From NCBI GenBank assembly GCA_030686995.1, contig CM060707.1, positions 79,899,472 through 79,963,471 on the forward strand: 64,000 bases of DNA, read 5' to 3'. This document shows, one piece after another, positions 33,289 through 42,585 of the stretch. The notes under the pieces were generated by a model. It did not search any database and had not been told where the DNA came from. It saw only the letters and a program-made list of their open reading frames with translations. Origin of the DNA: Artemisia argyi. Its lineage: Eukaryota > Streptophyta > Magnoliopsida > Asterales > Asteraceae. A program made the translations under genes and the position numbers. Numbering within the stretch: position 1 is the first letter of the stretch; each line of letters starts with the position of its first letter.

Positions 33289-33731
33289 TGTAAGGAATTA
33301 TTGAAGATACTACTGATTGATACTGTTGACAGGTTCCTGCAGAAGCTTAGTGACTTTCTGCTGATGAATGGTTCCTGTAGACGTATAGAGATCCTACGGA
33401 TAGAGTAAAACCGTGGATAGAACTTGTGTAATTTAGGACAAGATATGTAGAATATCTTTTATTAGTTTATCATTATTCATTTCTTGTAAGAAAGGTTAGG
33501 GTTTCCACTAGTATATAAGGAACCCTAGGTCATTGTAATATGGACGAGTTTTCATAACATTATTAGTAAAAGTTTATCGATCCATAGAGGATCAAGTTTA
33601 GTATAAGTTTGTTTTTATATTCTGCAATAATTACAAGCTCACAGAGATTATCTAACTTAGTCTTACTAGTGATTACATTAGTTGGCTAACGATCTATTGG
33701 CTCATGATCTATCAAGGAGTAGATCCCTACA
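33289..33731 (+). repeat. 3' LTR of copia element A
   Basis: 443 bp, TGTAAGG to CCCTACA, followed by TTTAT at 33732-33736. Confidence 0.95.
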
Positions 33732-33736
33732 TTTAT

Positions 33737-34360
33737 GTTGCAACTTCTCTAGGTTTCGGTACACAAAATTCAGCTATATCCTGGGGTATTTATAGTTTCT
33801 GGCTGAATGATCGATGCGGCGCATCTACCAAGTATATGCGGCGCATTTACTTAACTTCGCCTGGGGTCCAAGATTAATATATTCTAGAATATTCGTACAC
33901 CGTCTTCAGATGCGGCGCATGTCCTTCAGTATCTTGGATTATATTTGGTGAAGTCTTGATAGTGATATGTCGTATGTCAAAAGTATATTGCGGCATATCT
34001 GAGCTCGAACAAATTGGTTCTTCTTCGTTGACCAAAGTTTTATATGCAGCGCATGATAATAATTAGATGCGGCGCATTCTTCAAAGTCAGGCAATTGTCT
34101 TCGAATTCATCTAAGTATGATGATACGGCGTATCTGTCTAGAATGATACGACGCATCTCCTTGATTTCATTAGACTTTTCAATCTTGATCATTTAGCTCC
34201 ATAATTCGTCCAAAATCACTAACTTTCACTAATTGCTTGTTTTTACCTGAGAATTACTAAAGTAAACGATTAAGTATCAATTCTCATACATAATATAATA
34301 AAACAAGTCAAATAAATAGAATAAATGATGACAATATAATGTACTTATTTGATGTCATCA
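33737..34360 (-). repeat. 3' LTR of middle element, U3-side piece
   Basis: Continues the LTR that stops at 2665; matches 41963-42585. Ends GATGTCATCA (minus-strand start TGATGACATC), followed by the minus-strand polypurine tract AGTGGGGGGATATT at 34361-34374. Confidence 0.9.
33786..34155 (-). promoter_or_regulatory. Middle-element U3 promoter: ATGCGGCGCAT array and TATA box
   Basis: Perfect ATGCGGCGCAT at 33814, 33836, 33910 and near 34070, with decayed forms (ATGCAGCGCAT, ATACGGCGTAT, ATACGACGCAT, ATGTCGTAT) to 34155. On the minus strand the array is upstream of CTATAAATAC at about 33786-33796, the nearest copy about 20 bp away. This is the layout seen in Athila-1 and Athila-2 with a different 11-mer. 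Confidence 0.65.
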
Positions 34361-35515
34361 AATATCCCCCCACTTGAACTTTACTTGTCCCCAAGTAAAC
34401 CTTAGATTTAAACTTATGAAAATTGTATCCTAAAAGATATTAGGATGTATTTTTATAATTAAGCACTTATTCGCTTTATCATAGTTGCACAACCAAACAC
34501 TTAACGAACTAAAAATAAAATATATCTCTCAGTCTCTCAACTAATCTAATTCGCTCAATTTCTTGGTCGTAACGAATATTCTATCATAGGCTTGGAAAGT
34601 ACACACATCTCCCCCAGTAAAGCTAAGGAATGACATGTCTAAAGCAGTAAAAAAGGTTTTGTGGCTTAGGGGTTAAACCTAGCTTTTGTCAAAAGTATCC
34701 TACATAAAATTAGTAGATCGCTGGCGCGAGTCCTCGACGCTTCATCTAACAGATGGTCACTAGTGTATTTCTTGGATCGCTGGCGCGTTATTTACATAAT
34801 GGATGGTCACAAGTTACACACCAGATAGTTGACGCATTAGTTGATTAATTTAATACTCGGATGGTCACTACCTTATTCATACATTTAACATTCTTACTCA
34901 GCCATTATCATATCCGGATGCTTGTAAACTAACAACGAATACAATAATAAGGTTGGGTACAGATAATAGTTGGGATAAGAATTGGTGTAAAATAAAAATA
35001 AACAAAACAAATAAATTGAGTCCTAATGTGTGGTTAATCACTTTCCCAACAATCCCATGAATAAGACTCATATCATTAAATAACTCACGCTTTTAACACT
35101 TGTAACTCACGCTTTAGGTAGACACGAATTATACTCAATAAAATCTTAAACAAATAATAAACCTTAGTTGGCGTTCCCATAACGGCCAACTCCCATTCAA
35201 TCCATAAATATCGTACAACAAATATGGTGATATCATCCACTTAATATAAAACTTTACATCGTTGGTTTAATAAACTTTCAACTTTCTTCTTTCTTTTTCT
35301 TTTCTCATTTTTTGATTTTTTAAACAAAATGGTGTAAACTTTCATGATATCACTATCACAATAATTCCGGATAATTTTTCTTTACTTTTCATAACTCCAG
35401 AAATATAAATACTAAAAAGTAGTAAACACACAAAAATCAAAAACACATTATTTACTTTCACGGACTTTAACAAAAGGGTTTATATAGGGGTTAACTAACC
35501 AGTGTAGTTAGTTAA
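34361..35515 (-). other. 3' internal noncoding region of middle element
   Basis: AT-rich, no supported ORF. Polypurine tract at its left end. A word of the form GATCGCTGGCGCG ... GATGGTCACTA recurs three times between 34710 and 34870. Confidence 0.55.
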
Positions 35516-36828
35516 TCTATAATACTTATAATGGAGGAAGGACTCTCTCTCCAAAAAATTCAGATGTAAAAAAAAATGATGCATGTTTTACAACACTTTA
35601 AAGCAATCAATTTTCATAATAACAACAACCAAAGCATTGTGTACAACAAAAACTAGCATGAATCGCAATTTAGACCACTTTCCTTAGAATTCTACATTAA
35701 TAACATTAAAAACACCCCTACATCTAATATTACAATTATTTAAACACAATGTACAACACTTATTCTACATTAATAGCATTAAAAACACCCCTACACCCAA
35801 TATTACAATCATTTAAACACAATGTGCAACCCTCATTCTATATTAATAGCATTAAAAACACCTCTACACCTAATATTATAATAATTTAAACACAATGTAC
35901 AACCCTCATTCTACACTAATAGCATTAAAAATACCTCTACACCCAATATTACAATAATTTAAACACAATGTACAACCCTCATTCTACATTAATAGTATTA
36001 AAAACACCCCTACACCCAATATTACAATCATCTAAACACAGTGTTCAACCCTCCATCTTAACCTAAACACAAACCTATGACCAAGACTTGACTCAATAAA
36101 ACTCGACTCGATATACAAGGTTGTGAGCTCAAGCTCACGACATCCCTTGTTTTTGTGACTCAATAACAACAACAACAACAAAAAGAAAGAAAATGATACC
36201 AAACAATTATTTAGCTTCATATTTATTAGTTTTAATCTTTATTTAATCAAAAACTCTTGAAAATTCATGTACTTATTCCCCACCGTCACTAGAACGACAA
36301 AAAGGGTGGTGGGTTTTCCTACCTCCGACCGCCGGTATCAACAAAACGAGAGAGAGATGGTTTTGGTGATGAACTAGAGCTGTGGTGGTGTTAATTGTGG
36401 TGTTGAGAGGTGTTTCTTGGCGCGTGATATACGTCAAAATGATGTGGAGGTTGTAAGGAGTGTGGTGGTGGCGGCGTTGAGTTTAAGTGGCCAGCGGTGT
36501 TGTTTGTTTGGCTAGAAAAACGACTGGAGAAGAAGAACAAATAGGGTGCGGCTGGTTTGAGAGAGAAAGGGTGTCAAACCCTAAATGATGGTATAATGAG
36601 GTTTATATAGGAAAGTGCTTTAGACCTTGTGTGAACCATTTTGCACCCTTAGGGACTAAGATTGTAAATATATGCTAGGGTGGGAAGTGTAGTTTACCAA
36701 ATCTTTTAGTATTTCGTTCTCGAGGCAAATTTAGGTGTCGGAATGACTTCCCATGACATTTTTATTAATTCCAACGAAAAATTTTATTTCAGGATACCCG
36801 TCTCTGCAATGCACGGGTACCCTGCTAG
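35516..36828 (+). mobile_element. Probable non-autonomous Helitron
   Basis: Starts TCTATAATACTTATAATGG after an A and ends GGGTACCCTGCTAG before a T, as expected for Helitron insertion between A and T with 5'-TC and CTRR-3' ends. Just before the CTAG end, GGATACCCGT and ACGGGTACCC can pair as a hairpin around CTCTGCAATGC (36792-36822). 1313 bp, no transposase or helicase ORF, carries a 73-bp tandem repeat. No terminal inverted repeats or target duplication. The 3' end is convincing; the 5' end is the best TC candidate. Confidence 0.65.
35691..36056. repeat. 73-bp tandem minisatellite, five copies
   Basis: The word TCTACATTAATAG/A starts at 35691, 35764, 35837, 35910 and 35983, exactly 73 bases apart, each unit including AAAAACACCCCTACA and TTTAAACACAATGTACAAC. 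Units differ by a few substitutions each. Confidence 0.9.
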
Positions 36829-38068
36829 TAACACATAACATATAAAGGCTATTTGGGTGTAATCCTAGATATTTACAAAGTTAGACAGGTCATTCCAATT
36901 ATATCAATAATACTCATTATGGTGGTCTCGAATAGTATACAAGCAAGTTCTAAAGTTTACAAGTTACCGGCACACTCATATATTTGTGGAATTTGGGGTA
37001 AATACTGGGAAATGGATAGGCTCAATTCTCACAATTTTATATAATAGAAGTCATGTAAGTGGCTATGCAACTTAGATTTAACAAAAACATGCTAAAATTT
37101 TTTAAATTTAAGCATATTAAGCACATATTAAAAGATATTTTTCAAAAATAAGGACAAGTAAATGTTCTAATTCTCTATACCCCCACTTAAATTAAACAAA
37201 GTTCTCGTTGTTTCTATTTAATATTAAAAACAAGAAATAGAAAGAATTAGAACGAAAAACTCCCCTGAGATTTGCTCAGAATGCTCCTCCATTACGCGTT
37301 TGCAAGCAACTTTTTATTTTCTGTGCATGGAAAGCGTTCAAACCTCCATGAATGATATCTCTACAGAAAGTACAAAAATATAATTATACCACCATACTTA
37401 AAACACACATGAGTAAGAAAGTAAAAATTTTAAATAATTCATTAGTAGTTAGAAAATAAAACCTAAAAATTTTAAATTTTAAAATCTGGAAATTTTCATC
37501 AGTCCAGTCGATATGCCACATCCATGGAATGAGATGCGCCGTATCGAGCCTGGAATTAATATGAGTCAGAGAAATAGATGCGTTGTATCCTTAACCAGGG
37601 ATACGCCACATTAACTAAACTGACAAAAAGTTTATAGTTCAAAAATAAAATGCTGAAAAGTAAAGGATAGATATGATCTGATAAGTTGATATGCCGCATC
37701 TATTGAATGAGATGCGCCGCATCTACTACAGACCTGACAGACTCGATAAACAAAAATAGAAAAAGGGATAATCCGGGTTTTCTCCCGGTAAGCACTTTTC
37801 TATATTCTAGAGTCTTCAAGTTAGACTCACTTTCAGCTCCTATTTTGTATCATTATAGAAGTCGGAAGCGTCACGCTCCCTCATTCTTAGGCTAGTGATA
37901 TCTAACATTTCTTGCCCATATTTTTTTTTATCTCTACACCATTTCTTCTCAAGATCTACACAAGAAAAATTCTGTCCCTTTCGAGCAGTGGTGATAAAAC
38001 AATAGACGAGAAACTAGCATTGTTACATAGGCATAAATACACAAGGTGGGGTGGTAATTCAACAAACA
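36829..38068 (-). other. Noncoding region downstream of middle-element protease
   Basis: No RT or integrase coding on either strand. It includes decayed palindromes between 37508 and 37727 (ATGCGCCGTAT, ATACGCCACAT, ATATGCCGCAT, ATGCGCCGCAT) and a minus-strand GTGCTTACCGGGAGAAAACC near 37775-37794 that parallels the post-pol motif of the other Athila elements. Confidence 0.55.
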
Positions 38069-40094
38069 TTACATTGTACTCTTCGATTTTCTTAGTTTTC
38101 TACGTTTGTTGATAACCTCACAATCATACCACTCGTCATCAGAATCACTTATAATATCATTCCTTAGTTCGATTGGTACACTAAGATCTATGAATTCTAT
38201 AAATTCTTCATGATTCAGTTTAGATGATATGTTTTGGATCAAAGTCTCCCCCATTAGCATGGCTTCTAGGTCGAGGTCCATACGTTATCTTAATCCTAGC
38301 ATATAAACTCCTTTAATTATACTCTTAACAGGATTTTCACACTTATAGACTAGTTTGTCATTCCCTACTCTTAATGAGATTTTTCTTTTAAAGACATCCA
38401 TTTTAGCATGAGCAGTAGAAAAAAAAGGTCTTCCAAGGATTAAGGGAATCTTAATATCCTCGGGCATATCTAGTATAACAAAGTCTACGGGGAATACAAA
38501 CTTCTCAATCCTAACAAGCACATTTCTGCTATCCCCTCAGGTCGTTTTACCATTTTATCAGCTAATTCAATAAGTAGATTAGTTGGGGCTAATTTTCCTA
38601 AGCCTAGGGTAGTGAATGTCCTAAAGGGCATAACACTAACACTAGCTCCTAAGTCAGCTAAGGCATTATTGAAAGTCATATCATTAATAGAGCAAGGTAA
38701 AGTAAAACTTCCTGGATCTCTTTCTTTGTAAGGTAAGGCATTATGATACTCTTTTCAGCCTTGATCTCCTCTTCAATCCTTGACGTCTCTTTGAGCAATC
38801 TTCTAACACTGATTATAGAGTTAAAGAAATATTGGGGCTTTGCAGCGTCTTCATTCAGAAATCTTCCAAGAAAAGGTACATTAGGCACGTCTTCTTCAGT
38901 TGTGGTGATTGCTTTGATATGATCTCTAGGGTTTCTTTCAGTTGAACCTATTAGACTTCCATATCCCCTTTCTTGAAGTACCTTGATCATCTGACCAATT
39001 TGTTGTTCCAATTCTTTGTTCAAAGCTCCTTGATTTCTTGTAGTAGCATCGGTTGAAACTCTGATTTCTTTGATCAAAGCAATGTTTTCTTCATGTCTTT
39101 TAGCAGCATCAGCCATAATTTGCTTTAAAGTGTCATCCAAAGTCTGCCTCATTTCTTGATAAGAAGGGTTTCCATTGTTCCTTTGATAATAACATGGAAA
39201 AGCTTCCCTAAATCTTCCTGAAGGTTGGAATGGTTATCCAAATTGTGTATAGTATGCTTCTTCAAGAGTTTCACTTTTATTCTTTAATGGGCAATCTTTA
39301 GTGTAGTGAGGTTCTTGGCATTTTTCACAACCAACCTAGGCAGCATAAACTTTTTCATCTCTTTTCTTCATGTCTCTACTAAGCTTGTCCAACAGAGCTT
39401 GAATAGCAGTGAACCCGTCAAAATTAGTGCTGCTCTTATATCTAGTAGAGGTTCCATCATGCCATTTCTGAGAATGATCAGCAGCATCTTGGATAGCTTT
39501 CCTAGCATTTACTGCACTCATCTGAGGTACAGCTCCCTTAGAATTCAAGATTTGTCTGGTAGGCACGTCAAATCCCTGATAAAACAATATTATCTCCTGT
39601 ATAGCAGTTAGATAATGTTGAGGACATTTCAATAATAATTCTTTAAATCGCTCACAAGCCTGATAGAGAGTCTCATTGGGCTCTTGCTTGAAGTTATCGA
39701 TACCCTCCATCTTTTTAGCGGTCTTGACAGTTGGACAATATCTCTTAAGGAATTTTCTCTTCAGGTCATCCCATTCTTCAATTAAACTAGCCGGTTCATT
39801 CTTTAGCCACCTGTTAGCAGCTCTTGTAAGCGAAATAGGGAAAATACGAAGCATAAGTTGGTCAATGATAACTTTCGCCGAAGTAAATAAATCTGCAATT
39901 TCAAGGATCTTTTCCACGTGTTCATTAGCATCTTCGTGTTCCGATCCACTGAAAGCATTATCTCGTAGCTCTTTGACAAATTGACCCTTTAGCTCAAACT
40001 TAGCATTCTCTTTGAACTTTGGCCTAGCAACTCCCGAACCATTGTCCGCTGGGGTCTCGTTCATGTACTCTTCCATGGTAGGTTCTGTCGTCAT
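38069..40094 (-). pseudogene. Middle-element gag-protease
   Basis: From the minus-strand ATG at 40094: capsid (GQFVKELRDNAFSGSEHEDA; RWLKNEPASLIEEWDDLKRK; PNETLYQACERFKELLLKCP), in-frame TAG at 39336-39338, CCHC-like knuckle CEKCQEPHYTKDC near 39320-39282, further stop near 39235, then a coiled-coil-like stretch to 38676. Protease follows after frameshifts: LADLGASVSVMPF (38660 region), [20 protein letters not shown] (38495 region), then an acidic end at 38281-38069. Nothing with RT similarity follows. Divergent in sequence from both plus-strand Athila gags. Confidence 0.85.
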
Positions 40095-41110
40095 TGTTTA
40101 TGGTATTTCTTCCTCTTCACTTGGTTCCTCCAGTTCAGAAAAGTAATCAAGTTCCAATGAACTTGAAAGATAAAAGCTTTTTATGTTGAAAAGCCTTTTA
40201 AGTGAATGAAAAGCTCGTTCAGGATCGTCGAAAGGTTTGGATAAGTTCTTAATTGAACACCTGGTCATGCACTTCCTGAAATCAACACAAAAGCATCAGT
40301 AGGATAGGTTTGATAAAGTAAAATATCAGAAAACTGATAACGGAAACGGAATACGAAAAAAAAAGTTGCTAATATCTGCAGACGATGTGCCGCTTCCTAT
40401 AAATAGGATACGACGTATCTAATTACGTTAAACTTAAATCAGACTTTTATTCAGAAAATTAATACGTCGTATCAATAAATTAGACACGCCGTATGTTTAA
40501 AATTATCAAAACTCAATTATATTTGTTTAAAATTAAATGCGCCGTATAAGCAAAAGCTAAGACGCCGTATCTTCGTTACGTTTCAAAATACAAGATTTTT
40601 GATTTAGATAAAGATGTGCCGTATCGATTAAAAATCGATGCGCTGCTTCTCGATAATTTAATAAATTCGTTTATTGTTTTTAATAAATAATCAATACGCC
40701 GTCTCTGTAAAACAGATATGCCGTATGGCTTTTAGGGTTTTTGAAAATTTTCTGATTAAAAACAGCATACGTCATATCTAGGGGATAGATGCGTCGTATA
40801 CGATTTATTAAACGCGCTATATATAAAATAAAAAATGCAATACGCTGTATCTGTAAAAACAAATGCACCGTATCATTTGTATCAGCAGAATACAGCAGAT
40901 AGCAAATTATGCAGAAAAATAAAAAACAAAAATTACAAAAAAAAATTACAGAAAATTACAAACAAGAATACAATAAATATGTAAAATAGTAAAATGAATG
41001 CAATTAAACTAATACACAACAAAGTTAGCAGTTAAAATCTAAAAATACAAAACTAAAAATTAGAAAACCAAATTAAAATAATAACAGATAAACAGATATT
41101 AACAATTCAC
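40095..41110 (-). promoter_or_regulatory. Middle-element leader with dense palindrome array
   Basis: Untranslated leader between primer site and gag. From 40385 to 40880 about fourteen short palindromes occur, such as ATACGACGTAT at 40408, ATACGTCGTAT at 40462, ATGCGCCGTAT at 40537 and ATACGCCGTC near 40694. They use the same scheme as the LTR array (ATRCG-N-CGYAT). 40900-41110 is A-rich with no other feature. Confidence 0.55.
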
Positions 41111-41130
41111 TCCTTGGCTGTGGCGCCAAA
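41111..41130 (-). other. Primer binding site of middle element
   Basis: Minus strand TGGCGCCACAGCCAAGGA, four bases inside the 5' LTR boundary. Same TGGCGCC start as the plus-strand Athila elements. Confidence 0.75.
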
Positions 41131-41134
41131 AACT

Positions 41135-42585
41135 TGATGTGTGTTGTGTCACATTGTAGTATAGAGGTGTTAATGCCTTACCAAGTTTTAAATTTATATT
41201 TTGCCGACTTATCTTATAACACACAATAACAAGGAGTGTACCCAATCAATATGTAGATAGTGGTAATCAAAGTGTAGATCACTAAGAGTAGAACGTAATA
41301 TCTAGTTAATCTAACCAGCATTTTAGTTCCCTAAGTTTGTTTTACAATCTAATCAAATGCAAAGGAAGGTTTTAGTTTAAGAGACTAGCACGATTTGGTT
41401 AAATTAACTAAAACTATAAAATACAACTAATGAGATAGAATTACAACGATTGGCGAACACGTACACAAATAGATAATAGATATAGATAAGAAGGTCTGAC
41501 TAATGATTAAGTAACTTGTCATTTGTTTTATTGCTAGTTTTATATGATGAGTATCGTAATCTAATATGTCTCGCTGGATCTTAAGTATAGGCGAGTAAAC
41601 CCTTAATGATTACTGATGCTTAAGAATTAATTTACTAACTTATTAGGCTAGTGAATTAATCGTAGAAGGAGGCATGGTAGCCCCAAACAAGCCACTGATA
41701 GGCACAGAGGTTATCAATTCACATATAAAAAGAACCAAAAAAAACATCATATAAACTTTAATCAATGGGAAAGCAATTTTAATGGAAGCAATATGGCGGT
41801 CACAAGCCCATCAATCCTGATAGATTAAAGCTTACTATTACAATAAAACAAAACTATTTAATTGAGTTAAATTACAAGCAGAACCTTCTTACTACTCTAA
41901 GATCTATAATGTGGTGTGTCTTGTGTTACCTTTTCGTTGTTCTTCCTCTCCTTAGGGTTTATGTTGCAACTTCTCTAGGTTTTGGTACACAAAATTCGGC
42001 TGTATCTTGGTTTATTAATAGAATCTGTTTGTAGGATCGATGCGGCGCATTTACTTAACTTTGTGTGGGGTCCAAGATTATTATATTTTGGAATATTCGT
42101 ATACCGTCTTTAGATTCAGCGTATCTTGAATCATATGCGGCGCATGTCCTTCACTATCTTGGATTGTCTTTGGTGAAGTCTTGATAGTGATATGCCATAT
42201 GTCAAAAGTGTAATGCGGCGTATCTGAGATAGAACAAGTTGGTTCTTCTTCTTTGACCAAAGTTTCATATGCGGCGCATGATAATAATCAGATGCGGCAC
42301 ATTCTTCAAAGTCAGGCAATAGTCTTCGAATTCATCTAAGTATGATGATACGGAGTATCTGTCTAGAATGATATGGCACATCTTCTTGATTTTAGTAGAC
42401 TCTTCAATCTTGATCATTTAGCTCCATAATTTGTTCAAAATCACTAAATTTCACCAATTGCTTGTTTTTACATGAGAATTACTAAAGTAAACGATTAGGT
42501 ATCAATTCTCATACATAATATAATTAAACAAGTCAAATAAATAGAATAAATTATGACAATATAATGTACTTATTTGATGTCATCA
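41135..42585 (-). repeat. 5' LTR of middle element
   Basis: 1451 bp, TGATGTGTGTTG to GATGTCATCA. It contains the unoccupied copia A site at 41958-41962 and the palindrome array at 42039-42380, with copy-number differences from the other LTR. Confidence 0.92.

Larger units (their letters stand above)
2666..33731 (+). mobile_element. Copia element A (Ty1/copia, accessory-gene-bearing, RT-deleted)
   Basis: Complete from LTR to LTR: 443-bp LTRs (2666-3108 and 33289-33731) beginning TGTAAGG and ending CCCTACA, a Met-tRNA-type primer site at 3111, a polypurine tract at 33273-33288 and a TTTAT duplication. Order inside: gag (split), protease, integrase, a linker and the start of RT, two antisense genes, a divergent promoter, and a long sense accessory ORF (split). 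After removal of the nested Athila-1 and Athila-2 elements it is about 12.5 kb. RT after the first conserved block and all RNase H are missing, so it is non-autonomous. The gene order resembles long copia elements of Asteraceae (from memory). Confidence 0.93.
1835..42585 (-). mobile_element. Middle Athila-like gag-protease element (non-autonomous), heavily nested
   Basis: Minus-strand LTR element. Its 5' LTR is 41135-42585, followed (reading leftward) by a TGGCGCC primer site, a long leader, gag-protease remnants, noncoding DNA, a G-rich polypurine tract at 34361-34375, and a 3' LTR split into 34360-33737 and 2665-1835 by the copia insertion. LTR lengths are about 1451 and 1455 bp. I find no RT, RNase H or integrase coding between protease and polypurine tract, so it would need proteins in trans. 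LTR divergence looks near 10%, older than everything inserted in it. Confidence 0.85.

Noticed and set aside
35691..36056. CRISPR-like array
   Set aside because: Units are contiguous 73-bp tandem repeats without unique spacers, in a plant genome.
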